DNA of 45,966 nucleotides from Actinomycetales bacterium (GTDB lineage: Bacteria > Actinomycetota > Actinomycetes > S36-B12 > UBA5976): positions 1 to 45,966 of the forward strand of contig JAGWWW010000009.1 in the NCBI GenBank assembly GCA_018970205.1, given 5' to 3'. This document shows, piece after piece, positions 10,248 to 18,850 of this stretch (within the stretch, counting starts at the first letter, position 1; every line of letters starts with the position of its first letter). Below the pieces are notes generated by a model that was not told where the DNA came from, did no database searches, and saw nothing but the letters and a program-made list of their open reading frames with translations. A program made the translations under genes and the position numbers.

Positions 10248-11486
10248 TCAGGCGACCTGCGCCGCCGGCTCGATTCGGCTGCGCCAACGCCGAACGAGCG
10301 CGGCGGTGACACCGACGCTCACCGCGCCGACGAGGATGCTGCTGCGCGGGCCGAAATGCTGCGCGATCGCTCCGATGAGCGGCGAGCCCAGAGGCGAGCC
10401 GCCGGTGAAGACCATGAAGTAAATCCCCGCGACCCGGCCGCGCATATCGGGGTCGGTCGTCAGTTGCATGGTGGCGTTCGACGTGGTCATCACGCTCAGG
10501 GCCGCGGCGCCGCACAACGGCAGCGACAGCGCGTACCAGCCATAACTCGGCATGAGGCTCGACACCGCCAGCACCGCAGCAAATGCGAGACCGAGGTTGG
10601 TGACCATGCCCAGATTCGGGGTGCGCCGGCGGCGTGCCGCCATCAACGCGCCGGTGACCGACCCCACAGCCATGGCGGTGCCAAGCAGCCCGAAGGCGCC
10701 GGCGCTCTTGCCGAACTCGAGCCTTGCCATCAGAGCAGTCCAGATTTGGAAGTTCATTCCGAGCGTGCCCATGACGGCGATGTTCACGAACAGCCCGCGC
10801 AACTCACGCTGCTGGCGCACGTATGCGAATCCCGCCTTGGTCCGGGTCCACATCGGCTCATCGAGGTCTGCCGGCCGGTGCCGGCGGTGCAGCTCGCGCG
10901 GGTTGATGAGGACCAGCGAGATGAGCACGAAACTGAACGACGCGGCGTTGACAATGAATGACGGGCCGGTGTCGAAGCGCTCGATGAGCAGACCCGAGAC
11001 CGCCGGGCCGATGAGGCGGCCGAGGTTGAAGCTGGTGGCGTTCAACCCGACCGCGTTCGGCAGGTTCTCCTGCCCGACGAGCTCGTTGACGAACGTCTGC
11101 CGCGAGGGAACGTCGAAGGCCCAGACGCAGCCGGCGGCGAGGCTGGTCGCGTAGACATGCCAGAGTCGGACGTCCCCGTTGACGACGAGCAGCCCCAACA
11201 CCAGGCTCAAGAGCCCGCCGGCCAGGTTCGTCGCGAAGAGGACTTTGCGGCGGTCGGCGCGGTCCGCAATCGCGCCGCCGAAGACCGTGAACAGCAGGGA
11301 CGGGCCGAACTGCAGTGACGTGACCAGGCCCAGCGCGGTCGCCGACGAATGGGTCAGGTCGAGCACCAGCCAGTCCTGCGCGACCCGCTGCACCCATGTC
11401 CCGATATTGGACAGCAGGGTGCCGAACCAGAACAGCCGGTAGTTGCGTTGTGACAGGGAGCGGAAGGTCGTCTTCCACGCCCCCAT
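10248..11486 (-). CDS. MFS transporter (EntS-like exporter group)
   Basis: Twelve-TM major facilitator, 412 residues. The N-terminus (FRSLSQRNYRLFWFGTLLSNIGTWVQRVAQDWLVLDLT) and the loop 2-3 motif GGAIADRADRRKVL are typical of the group containing enterobactin exporter EntS and many actinobacterial drug/siderophore exporters. Other segments are FDVPSRQTFVNELV, NAVGLNATSFNLGRLIGPAVSG and a second-half RGRVAGIYFMVFTGGSPLGSPLIG. The start is the ATG at 11484-11486; the frame extends far upstream, but only antisense to the M13 peptidase gene. It is transcribed divergently from that gene across a 120-base gap. The substrate is unknown. Confidence 0.85.
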   Translation of the reverse strand: MGAWKTTFRSLSQRNYRLFWFGTLLSNIGTWVQRVAQDWLVLDLTHSSATALGLVTSLQFGPSLLFTVFGGAIADRADRRKVLFATNLAGGLLSLVLGLLVVNGDVRLWHVYATSLAAGCVWAFDVPSRQTFVNELVGQENLPNAVGLNATSFNLGRLIGPAVSGLLIERFDTGPSFIVNAASFSFVLISLVLINPRELHRRHRPADLDEPMWTRTKAGFAYVRQQRELRGLFVNIAVMGTLGMNFQIWTALMARLEFGKSAGAFGLLGTAMAVGSVTGALMAARRRRTPNLGMVTNLGLAFAAVLAVSSLMPSYGWYALSLPLCGAAALSVMTTSNATMQLTTDPDMRGRVAGIYFMVFTGGSPLGSPLIGAIAQHFGPRSSILVGAVSVGVTAALVRRWRSRIEPAAQVA

Positions 11487-11606
11487 CACCGCCACCGCCA
11501 CGAGTGGGCACTGTACGCGCCGTGGCGCAGAGCGGGGCGGCGCCGGTAGTTTGAGCCCGCGCGGTTGTGCCATGACAACCATCCACACGAGGCAAGCGGG
11601 AGCATC

Positions 11607-13562
11607 ATGAAGAGCGGAATCGACCTGACCCACGTCGCTGAGGACATTCGGCCCCAAGACGACCTCTACCGGCACTTGAGCGGGCGCTGGATCGAGAACG
11701 CGGAGATCCCGGCGGACCGCGCGGTGGACGGCGCGTTCTACGCGCTGCGCGACAACTCGGAGATCGCTATCCGCGACATCGTCGAGGCTGCGATGGCATC
11801 GGATGCGCCGGCAGGCAGCAACGAGCGCAAGATCGGTGACCTTTACCGCAGTTTCATGGACACCGCCCGCATCGAGGAACTCAGTTGGTCGCCCATCGCC
11901 GACGACCTGCGGGCAGCGGCGGCTGTGAGCGACCTGCCTGCATTCATCGCAGCCCTCGGCAAGGCCGAGCGTGGCGGCGTATCGGGCCTGTTCGGGGCCT
12001 GGGTCACCACCGATAAGGACGACCCGGACGCGAACATCGTGTACCTCACCCAAGGCGGCCTCGGCCTTCCCGATGAGAGTTACTACCGAGAGGACACCTT
12101 CGCGGAGATCCGCGAGAAATACCTCGCGCACATCGCGCGCTCGCTGGCCTTGGTCGAGCACGCTGACGCCGAGGGCGCAGCGCAGCGGATCCTGCAGTTC
12201 GAGACTCGGCTCGCCGCCCACCACTGGGACCAAGTGCGCAACCGAGACGCGGTCTTGACGTTCAACAAGCGCACCTGGCAGGAGTTCAGCGCGATGCTGG
12301 CTGGAGTCGACGTCGACTCCTGGCGCGACAGCGCGGGCATTCCGGCGCATGCGGTCGCCAGCCTCGTGGTCCGGCAGCCTGATTTCTTCGAGTCGCTCCC
12401 CGGCGTGTTGGCCGACACCGACGTGCAGGCGCTGCGCGACTGGCTCGCGTGGAACATCGTGCAGTCCGCGAGCTCCTACCTCAGCGACGCGTTCGTGCAG
12501 GAGAGCTTCGACTTCTACGGGCGCACCCTCACCGGCGCGCAGGAGCTCAAGGACCGCTGGAAGCGCGGCGTCGGGCTGGTCGAAGGCGTGCTCGGCGAGG
12601 CAGCCGGCGAGCTTTACGTCGCCAAGCACTTCCCTCCGGCGGCGAAGTCGCGCATGCAGGAACTGGTCGCGAACCTCGTCGAGGCCTACCGTCAGCAGAT
12701 CTCGACTCTGGAGTGGATGGGCGAGCAGACGCGGGAACGGGCGCTGGAGAAGCTCGCCAAGTTCACACCAAAGATCGGTTACCCCGACAAGTGGCGCGAC
12801 TACTCCTCGCTGGAGATCAGCGCAGACGACTTGATGGCGAATGTGCGCGCCGCCGACGCCTTCGAGCAGAAGCGTCAGTTCGACAAGGTCGGCAAGCCGG
12901 TCGACCGCAGCGAGTGGCTGATGACGCCGCAGACAGTGAACGCGTACTACATGCCCGGGATGAACGAGATCGTCTTCCCTGCTGCCATCCTGCAGCCGCC
13001 CTTCTTCGATGTGGACGCCGACGACGCCGTGAACTACGGCGGCATCGGCGCGGTCATCGGACATGAGATCGGACACGGCTTCGACGACCAAGGCTCGCGC
13101 TACGACGGCGACGGCCGCCTGAACAACTGGTGGACCGACGAGGACCGCACGGAGTTCGAGAAGCGCACTGCGATGCTCATCGAGCAGTACAACGCGCTCG
13201 AGCCCGCGGAGGCGCCCGGTCACACGGTCAACGGCGCGTTCACCCTCGGGGAGAACATCGGCGACCTCGGCGGCCTCTCAATCGCGTACGTGGCGTACAA
13301 ACTCGCGCTGGCCGGCCAGGAGCCGCCGGTCATTGACGGGCTCACCGGAGACCAGCGGTTCTTCCTCGGCTGGGCGCAGGTGTGGCGCTGCAAGATCCGC
13401 CCGGAGGCCGCGCTGCAGCGGCTCACCATCGACCCGCACTCGCCGAATGAGTTCCGCTGCAACGCCATCGTGCGCAACGTGCCCGCGTTCTACGAGGCGT
13501 TCGGGGTCAACGAGTCCGACGCGCTTTGGCTCGACCCCGCGGAGCGGGTCCGCATCTGGTGA
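11607..13562 (+). CDS. M13-family zinc metallopeptidase (PepO/neprilysin-like)
   Basis: A 651-residue neprilysin/PepO-type endopeptidase of the usual family length. The zinc site HEIGH (His486, Glu487, His490) sits in AVIGHEIGHGFDDQG. The third ligand Glu549 lies in GENIGDLGG, and an NAYY substrate-binding motif is visible (VNAYYMPGMNEIVFPAAILQ). The C-terminus ends in RVRIW, the aromatic end typical of M13 enzymes. There is no signal peptide, so it is probably cytoplasmic like other bacterial PepO-type proteins. The ATG at 11607 is preceded by GCGGGAG. Its TGA overlaps the presumptive GTG of kynureninase (GTGA), so a peptide-hydrolysing enzyme heads a tryptophan-catabolic operon. Confidence 0.92.
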   Translation: MKSGIDLTHVAEDIRPQDDLYRHLSGRWIENAEIPADRAVDGAFYALRDNSEIAIRDIVEAAMASDAPAGSNERKIGDLYRSFMDTARIEELSWSPIADDLRAAAAVSDLPAFIAALGKAERGGVSGLFGAWVTTDKDDPDANIVYLTQGGLGLPDESYYREDTFAEIREKYLAHIARSLALVEHADAEGAAQRILQFETRLAAHHWDQVRNRDAVLTFNKRTWQEFSAMLAGVDVDSWRDSAGIPAHAVASLVVRQPDFFESLPGVLADTDVQALRDWLAWNIVQSASSYLSDAFVQESFDFYGRTLTGAQELKDRWKRGVGLVEGVLGEAAGELYVAKHFPPAAKSRMQELVANLVEAYRQQISTLEWMGEQTRERALEKLAKFTPKIGYPDKWRDYSSLEISADDLMANVRAADAFEQKRQFDKVGKPVDRSEWLMTPQTVNAYYMPGMNEIVFPAAILQPPFFDVDADDAVNYGGIGAVIGHEIGHGFDDQGSRYDGDGRLNNWWTDEDRTEFEKRTAMLIEQYNALEPAEAPGHTVNGAFTLGENIGDLGGLSIAYVAYKLALAGQEPPVIDGLTGDQRFFLGWAQVWRCKIRPEAALQRLTIDPHSPNEFRCNAIVRNVPAFYEAFGVNESDALWLDPAERVRIW

Positions 13563-14827
13563 CAGCGGACCTCGCGGCCCGCGCCGCGGAACTCGATGCG
13601 CAGGATCCCCTGCGCGGCTTCCGACACGAGTTCGTGGTGGCGGACGGCTCCATCTGCTACCTGGACGGGAACTCCCTCGGCCGGCTCCCCAAAGCAACAC
13701 TGGCCGCGGTGGACAGCCTGCTCACCGAGTGGGGCAGCGAACTGGTCATGGGTTGGCAGCACTGGGTGGACGAGGCCCAGCGCACTGGTGACCTCCTCGG
13801 CCGCACCGTCCTCGGCGCAGGGCCGAGGCAAGTGCTGGCCTGTGACACGACCTCGGTGAATTTCTACCAACTGTGCACCGCGGCGGTCCGCGCCCGTCCC
13901 GGACGGCGCCGAATCATCACCGATGCCGCGAACTTCCCCACAGACCGCTACATCCTTGAAGGAATCGCACGCGACCACGGCCTGGAACTAGTCATCCTCG
14001 ACAACGAGGCCGACGACGGGAGCTGCGAGCGCATCACAGAAGATGCGCTCGGGTCCCTGCTCTCAGAAGACGTCGCGCTGGTGACGTTGCAGGTTGTTCA
14101 GTACCGCTCCGGCGCCCGCAACGATGTGCGCGCGCTGACAGACCTCGTGCATGCACACGGCGCGCTCATCCTCTGGGATGCTAGCCACGCGGTCGGGGCC
14201 GTGCCATTGACTCTCGATGCCGACGGCGTTGATCTCGCGGTCGGCTGCACATACAAGTACCTCAACTCCGGCCCCGGTGCACCCGCGTGGCTCTATGTTC
14301 GGCAGGCATTACAGCCGGAGTTGCAGGTGCCGATTCAAGGCTGGTTCGCCCAGGCAGACCAGTTCGGCATGGGGCCGGTGTTCGAGCGCGCAGAGGGCAT
14401 CCGCGGCTTCCAAGTCGCGAGCCCGTCGATTGTCGGACTGCGAGCCATCAACGCCTCATTGGGCATCATCGAGCGCGCCGGCATCGACGCCGTGGCCCAC
14501 AAAGCCGCCGCGACCACCGAATTCATCATCGAGGGATACGACGCCTGGCTGGCTCCGCTGGGCTTCACCCTCCTCACGCCGCGCTCATCGGGCGAGCGCG
14601 GCGGGCACATCCGCCTCGGTCACGCCGACGCCGATGCGATCTGCCACGCGCTGCGCGTGCAGCACGGCGTCATCACCGACTACCGAGTGCCGGACTCCAT
14701 CCGGGTCGCTGCATCGCCGCTGACGACCACCTTCGCCGAAGTGGCCGAAGGGCTGCGCCGCATCCGCGACTGCGTCGCCGCCCGCTGCTACCTTGACGCC
14801 GCACCACGATCAGGACGAGTCACATGA
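13559..14827 (+). CDS. kynU: kynureninase
   Basis: PLP enzyme that cleaves kynurenine to anthranilate and alanine. The 422-residue product shows YLDGNSLGRLP near the N-terminus, CDTTSVNFYQL (PLP phosphate region), LWDASHAVGAVPL with the PLP-pyridine Asp, and GCTYKYLNSGPGAPA, whose Lys233 is the Schiff-base lysine. The GTG start at 13559 overlaps the peptidase stop by four bases; a TTG at 13526 in the same frame is an alternative but lies inside the peptidase gene. Its stop overlaps the ATG of the tryptophan dioxygenase gene, so the three genes are tightly coupled. No kynurenine formamidase gene is in the operon. Confidence 0.92.
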   Translation: MTADLAARAAELDAQDPLRGFRHEFVVADGSICYLDGNSLGRLPKATLAAVDSLLTEWGSELVMGWQHWVDEAQRTGDLLGRTVLGAGPRQVLACDTTSVNFYQLCTAAVRARPGRRRIITDAANFPTDRYILEGIARDHGLELVILDNEADDGSCERITEDALGSLLSEDVALVTLQVVQYRSGARNDVRALTDLVHAHGALILWDASHAVGAVPLTLDADGVDLAVGCTYKYLNSGPGAPAWLYVRQALQPELQVPIQGWFAQADQFGMGPVFERAEGIRGFQVASPSIVGLRAINASLGIIERAGIDAVAHKAAATTEFIIEGYDAWLAPLGFTLLTPRSSGERGGHIRLGHADADAICHALRVQHGVITDYRVPDSIRVAASPLTTTFAEVAEGLRRIRDCVAARCYLDAAPRSGRVT

Positions 14828-15648
14828 GCGGGGCTCAGTTCGACCCCGCAGACAACGCCTTCCAACCTGCGCTGACGTACCAGTCCTACCTCAAGATCCC
14901 GGAACTGCTATCGCTTCAGCAGCCGGTATCCGATGGGCCTGAGCACGACGAGATGCTCTTCATCGTCATCCACCAGTCGTATGAGCTGTGGTTCAAGCAA
15001 CTGCTGCATGAGTTCGTCCAGACGCAGGCGGCACTTGAACTCGGCTCGACCTTCGATGCACTGCCGCTGCTGGGGCGCATCCGCACGATCCTCAAGATCT
15101 GCGTCTCGCAGATCGACATCCTCGAGACGATGACGCCGTTGCAGTTCATGTCCTTCCGCGGCAGGCTGGAGTCGGCCAGCGGCTTCCAGTCTGCGCAGTT
15201 CCGGCAAGTTGAGGCGGTGCTGGGGCGGCGCGGCAATTCGCTTATCGGCCACTTGCCGCCGGACAGCCCGGAGCGCGCGGCGATCACGCGGGTGATGCAC
15301 AGCCGCAGCGTCTGGGACTCGTTCCTCGTGTATCTCACGACCCTGGGCTACGCCGTCCCGGCCGACCTGCTCAACCGGGACTTCTCCATCGCCTACGCGC
15401 CGGACGAGCGTGTGCAATCGATTCTGCTCGATGTGCATCGCGGTCAGGAGGTGGCGGCGATGTTGTGTGAGCGGATGATCGACATCGACGAGGGGCTGCA
15501 GGAGTGGCGATACCGGCACGTGAAGATGGTTGAGAGGACCATCGGCCACAAGACTGGCACCGGTGGCAGCAGCGGTGTGGACTACCTCAGCAGAACGCTC
15601 GGACAACCGGTGTTCCCAGACTTGTGGGAGATTCGCTCGCAGTTCTGA
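14824..15648 (+). CDS. kynA: tryptophan 2,3-dioxygenase
   Basis: Heme dioxygenase opening the indole ring of tryptophan to N-formylkynurenine, the first step of the kynurenine pathway. The 274 residues carry HDEMLFIVIHQSYELWFKQ with the active-site His50, MTPLQFMSFRGRLESASGFQS, and ERTIGHKTGTGGSSGVDYL with the proximal heme ligand His242. Length and motifs fit bacterial TDO. The ATG overlaps the kynureninase stop (ATGA). With kynU it converts tryptophan to anthranilate, provided a formamidase is supplied from elsewhere. It ends the operon; the 247-base gap that follows contains nothing I can assign. Confidence 0.94.
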   Translation: MSGAQFDPADNAFQPALTYQSYLKIPELLSLQQPVSDGPEHDEMLFIVIHQSYELWFKQLLHEFVQTQAALELGSTFDALPLLGRIRTILKICVSQIDILETMTPLQFMSFRGRLESASGFQSAQFRQVEAVLGRRGNSLIGHLPPDSPERAAITRVMHSRSVWDSFLVYLTTLGYAVPADLLNRDFSIAYAPDERVQSILLDVHRGQEVAAMLCERMIDIDEGLQEWRYRHVKMVERTIGHKTGTGGSSGVDYLSRTLGQPVFPDLWEIRSQF

Positions 15649-15895
15649 TGACCCTCTCCAGCACGAGGCCACCTTGTCGCACGCGTTTTCTCTATTGGAC
15701 GTTGCTCTGCGATGGACCTTTGCGTCGCGACGGCCCGTTACTACCGCTGAGGTAGGCAGTATCTCGATGCGCCACCGCGCCTGCCCGCGCTTATTTGCAA
15801 CTAGGCACGAGCGCTGACAACCGAATCGCCACAACGCATCAACACCGCCGGCCCGCGCATCGTTTCGAGTAGGCGCGGTCCCTGAGCCTTGCTCC

Positions 15896-16384
15896 TCAGC
15901 CAGCCGTGTCGATCGCGTGCCTTCGCAAGTGCTGCACGAGGCCCACACCCGCCCGCTCGATCATCTGCAACACATCAGTGAACCCCTGAGCGCCGCCATA
16001 CCAAGGATCAGGGACTTCCAACTCACCGGCAGCGATTGCAGCCGCGTCGAACTCGCGCAGCAGTCGCACATGGTCGTGGTTGATGCCGGATCGCTCGGCG
16101 ATAGCGCGCACCCCGCGCAGATTCGAATGGTCCATGACCAGGACCAGATCACGTTGACTCAGCAATTCTGGCTGCAGTTGCCGCGCTCGGTGCTGCAGCG
16201 AGTAGCCCGACGAGTGGAGCACCCGCAGCGCCCGCTCGTCCGCATCCTCGCCCGCATGTGCCGCGCTCGTGCCAGCACTGTCCACTTCTACGGGCAAGGA
16301 AGCCGCGGCAAACTGCGCCCGCAGCACCGCCTCGGCGATCGGGGAGCGGCAGATGTTGCCGAGGCAGACTGCCAGTATTCGCAT
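15896..16384 (-). CDS. low-molecular-weight protein tyrosine phosphatase
   Basis: A 162-residue cysteine phosphatase with the P-loop CLGNICRSP at residues 7-15 (nucleophile Cys7, phosphate-binding Arg13) and the general-acid loop VPDPWYGG near residue 122. The start is the ATG at 16382-16384 with GAGGAGG six bases upstream. The cytoplasmic role is protein-tyrosine dephosphorylation, possibly of exopolysaccharide-related kinases in other bacteria; nothing nearby reveals the target. It is convergent with the tryptophan operon and 245 bases from the end of the glucan operon, so it is probably monocistronic. Confidence 0.9.
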   Translation of the reverse strand: MRILAVCLGNICRSPIAEAVLRAQFAAASLPVEVDSAGTSAAHAGEDADERALRVLHSSGYSLQHRARQLQPELLSQRDLVLVMDHSNLRGVRAIAERSGINHDHVRLLREFDAAAIAAGELEVPDPWYGGAQGFTDVLQMIERAGVGLVQHLRRHAIDTAG

Positions 16385-16628
16385 GATGAACCTCCTCAAC
16401 CCGCAGGTGGCTTACTCGCGGCGACACCAACGTCAATCGCTAGCCCACCGCACGTTGCTCAGTGGCGAATCATGGGATGACGGCGCGGCAGCGAGCATGT
16501 GCCAGAACCGGACTACCGCAGGCGATTTTGCGGCATCGCCGTCATCGACCGATCCCTGCGCTGTCTCTCGCAGCCTTGGCCAATGCACCGGGCTGCACGC
16601 CGAACCGATGTGGATGTGAACCGGTCAC

Positions 16629-17717
16629 TCAGCCGTAGTAGCGCTCGCCGGTCGCGCTACTGAAGGCAAAGACGCTGCCCGTGCGCGGCGCCAATCGCAC
16701 GCGCTCACCACGCTGGGGTGTCTGCTGCGCATCAACTCGGACGGTCACCTGGTGTGCGTTGCCGGACGCATCTGCGACATCGCCGTAGATGTAGGAGTCA
16801 GAGCCGAGCATCTCGACTAAGGACAGGTCCAAGTCGAAACCGTGCTCGGCGAAACCCAAGTCCTCCGGACGTACGCCGATGGTCGCGGTCTTCGCGCCTT
16901 CAGCGGCGGCGGCGGCGAGGATTTCGCGCGGCAGCGCGATCGTGTAGCCGCCGAGCACAGCACCTTCAGCGGTCAAGGGCAAATCCACGAGGTTCATCGC
17001 AGGCGAGCCGATGAAGCCGGCCACGAACGCATTCGCCGGGTTCTTGTACAGGTTCTGCGGGGTGTCGGCCTGCTGCAGGAATCCGTCCTTCATCACAACG
17101 ACGCGGTCGCCCATGGTCATGGCCTCGGTCTGGTCGTGGGTCACATAGACGGTGGTGACTCCGAGCCGGCGTTGTAGGGAGGCGATCTGCGTGCGGGTCT
17201 GCACGCGCAATTTCGCATCGAGGTTGGACAACGGCTCATCCATGAGGAACACCTGCGGGTTGCGCACGATGGCGCGACCCATCGCGACGCGCTGGCGCTG
17301 CCCCCCGGAGAGCGCCTTGGGCTTGCGGGCAAGGTAGGGCTGCAGGTCGAGGATCTGCGCCGCCTCCTTCACCCGTGAGTCGATCTCCGACTTCTTCACC
17401 CCGGCGATCTTCAGCGCGAAGCCCATGTTCTCCGCCACGGTCATGTGCGGGTACAACGCGTAGTTCTGGAAGACCATGGCGATGTCACGGTCTTTCGGCG
17501 CGACGTAGGTGATGTCGCGGTCGCCGATCCAGATCGAGCCGTTGTCGATGTCTTCCAGTCCGGCGAGCATGCGCAGCGACGTGGTCTTGCCGCAGCCGGA
17601 CGGCCCTACAAACACTAGGAACTCACCGTCGTTGACATGCAGGTCGAGCTCATTGACGGCGGGCACGGTCGAGCCCGGGTAGATGCGGGTCGCCTTGGTG
17701 AAGGTGACTGTGGCCAT
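16629..17717 (-). CDS. carbohydrate ABC transporter ATPase (MsmK/UgpC/SugC type)
   Basis: ATP-binding subunit powering CUT1-type sugar importers, 362 residues. It has Walker A GPSGCGKTT (38-46), Q-loop FQNYALYPHMT (from 83), signature LSGGQRQR (136-143), Walker B FLMDEPLSNLDAK and H-loop VTHDQTEAMTM. A C-terminal TOBE-like regulatory region holds GVRPEDLGF and LVEMLGSDSYIYGD. The ATG at 17715-17717 is preceded by AGGAG. It is the last gene of the minus-strand operon with the GH16 enzymes, 31 bases after one of them. The binding protein and permeases it presumably serves are in the divergent operon, so the importer is split across two transcripts that share an operator region. It could also serve other sugar importers. 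Confidence 0.9.
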   Translation of the reverse strand: MATVTFTKATRIYPGSTVPAVNELDLHVNDGEFLVFVGPSGCGKTTSLRMLAGLEDIDNGSIWIGDRDITYVAPKDRDIAMVFQNYALYPHMTVAENMGFALKIAGVKKSEIDSRVKEAAQILDLQPYLARKPKALSGGQRQRVAMGRAIVRNPQVFLMDEPLSNLDAKLRVQTRTQIASLQRRLGVTTVYVTHDQTEAMTMGDRVVVMKDGFLQQADTPQNLYKNPANAFVAGFIGSPAMNLVDLPLTAEGAVLGGYTIALPREILAAAAAEGAKTATIGVRPEDLGFAEHGFDLDLSLVEMLGSDSYIYGDVADASGNAHQVTVRVDAQQTPQRGERVRLAPRTGSVFAFSSATGERYYG

Positions 17718-17748
17718 GCCTGTGCTCCTGTCGCGAAGTGAACGGAAT

Positions 17749-18849
17749 CTAGTGCCGGATGAGTGTGCCGACGCCGTCGACTGAGTAGTAGCGGATGTAG
17801 TCGATGAGCATGGTCCCGCCGGTCGTGTTCGTGTCAGGCACCATGAAGTCGATGCTTGAGTCGCCGCCTAGGACCCCGCCCATGGCCAGGTTCACGATTA
17901 GGAAGAACTCCTGATTGAACGGCCACTCGCGTCGCCCCTTGCCCGGCACCGCGTTGTCCTTCGATGTCATGAAGGCCTTGGTGACGGACTTGTAGACCTT
18001 GCCGTCGAACAAGAAGTCGATTCGGTCCTGCTTCCACATGATGGCGTAGGTGTGGTAGTTCGAGTAGAAGTCGTCGACAGGCGGGGTGTTGGCGGTGATA
18101 TCGACGTTCCACTGGTCGTTCGGGAAGCTGTGAAGGGATCCGAATGCCTGGCCGTAGCGCTGGAGGGCGGACGCCTCCATGATGTCGATTTCCCCGCACT
18201 TCGGCCACGGTTTCTTATCAATGTTCGCGCCTAGCAGCCAGAAAGCCGGCCATGTTCCGTCGTCCTCGGGCACCTTGATACGCGCCTCGATTTTCCCGTA
18301 CTTGAAACCGATCCCGCGGAACCAGCCGCTCTGGTCTTTGGTGCTCATGCGCCCGCTGAGCCACTCGCAGGTGCCGCCGGGAAGGCTCGTCCGCTCGCAA
18401 CTGAAGAACTCGGCCTGCGTCGATGGGTACTTCCCCTTCAACGCCGGCTGCACGCGCCGCGCATTAATCGCCAGGTTCCCCTTGCCGTCGGTCTCGATGG
18501 CCCGGTGCCGCACGTACGCTTTGCCCTTGCTGTTCACCGCCCACTCCACGGGTCCGTCGATGTAGCCCTGCCGCTCGTGGTTGGGCGGAGTGCCGGTGAT
18601 CTCGGTGGACCAGAAGTACTTCTTGTTGTACACGCGGTCGGCGGTCTGGACCGTCGCGGGCACGCCCGCCTTGCCGTTGAACTCGTCGCTCCAGAGCAAC
18701 TTCAGTTTCGGCGCCTTGACTGCGGGCACCTTGGACCCCGGTGCCTTTGCGTCTACCGTGCGCAGCGGCCGAGCCTGCACCGCGGAGGATCCGAGCACTC
18801 CCGCAAGGACGCCAGCGCAGGCCAGCGCTGCGATGCTGCGCGTGGACAC
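17749..18849 (-). CDS. secreted GH16 beta-glucanase (laminarinase type), copy A
   Basis: A 366-residue secreted endo-beta-glucanase of glycoside hydrolase family 16. An N-terminal signal peptide (hydrophobic core ACAGVLAGVLGSSA, likely cut after AVQA) leads to the beta-jelly-roll. The catalytic motif is EIDIME: nucleophile Glu220, Asp222 and acid/base Glu225. The six-residue form with the extra Met is typical of laminarinase/lichenase-type GH16 rather than agarases. KIEARIKVP and WPAFWLLGANI flank the site. There is no attached carbohydrate-binding module. The start is a GTG at 18847-18849, one base after the stop of the upstream 490-residue protein. It is a paralogue of the GH16 enzyme at 22779; both end in a VGxLI[RK]H tail. 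Confidence 0.93.
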   Translation of the reverse strand: MSTRSIAALACAGVLAGVLGSSAVQARPLRTVDAKAPGSKVPAVKAPKLKLLWSDEFNGKAGVPATVQTADRVYNKKYFWSTEITGTPPNHERQGYIDGPVEWAVNSKGKAYVRHRAIETDGKGNLAINARRVQPALKGKYPSTQAEFFSCERTSLPGGTCEWLSGRMSTKDQSGWFRGIGFKYGKIEARIKVPEDDGTWPAFWLLGANIDKKPWPKCGEIDIMEASALQRYGQAFGSLHSFPNDQWNVDITANTPPVDDFYSNYHTYAIMWKQDRIDFLFDGKVYKSVTKAFMTSKDNAVPGKGRREWPFNQEFFLIVNLAMGGVLGGDSSIDFMVPDTNTTGGTMLIDYIRYYSVDGVGTLIRH

Positions 18850-18850
18850 G

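Noticed and set aside
10248-13223. A 991-codon minus-strand frame as a fusion protein with the MFS transporter
   Set aside because: The first 579 codons are antisense to the M13 peptidase; only the last 412 encode the transporter, starting at 11486.
13526-13558. Upstream TTG start for kynureninase
   Set aside because: It lies within the peptidase gene without a ribosome-binding site; the GTGA overlap at 13559 is the more economical start.
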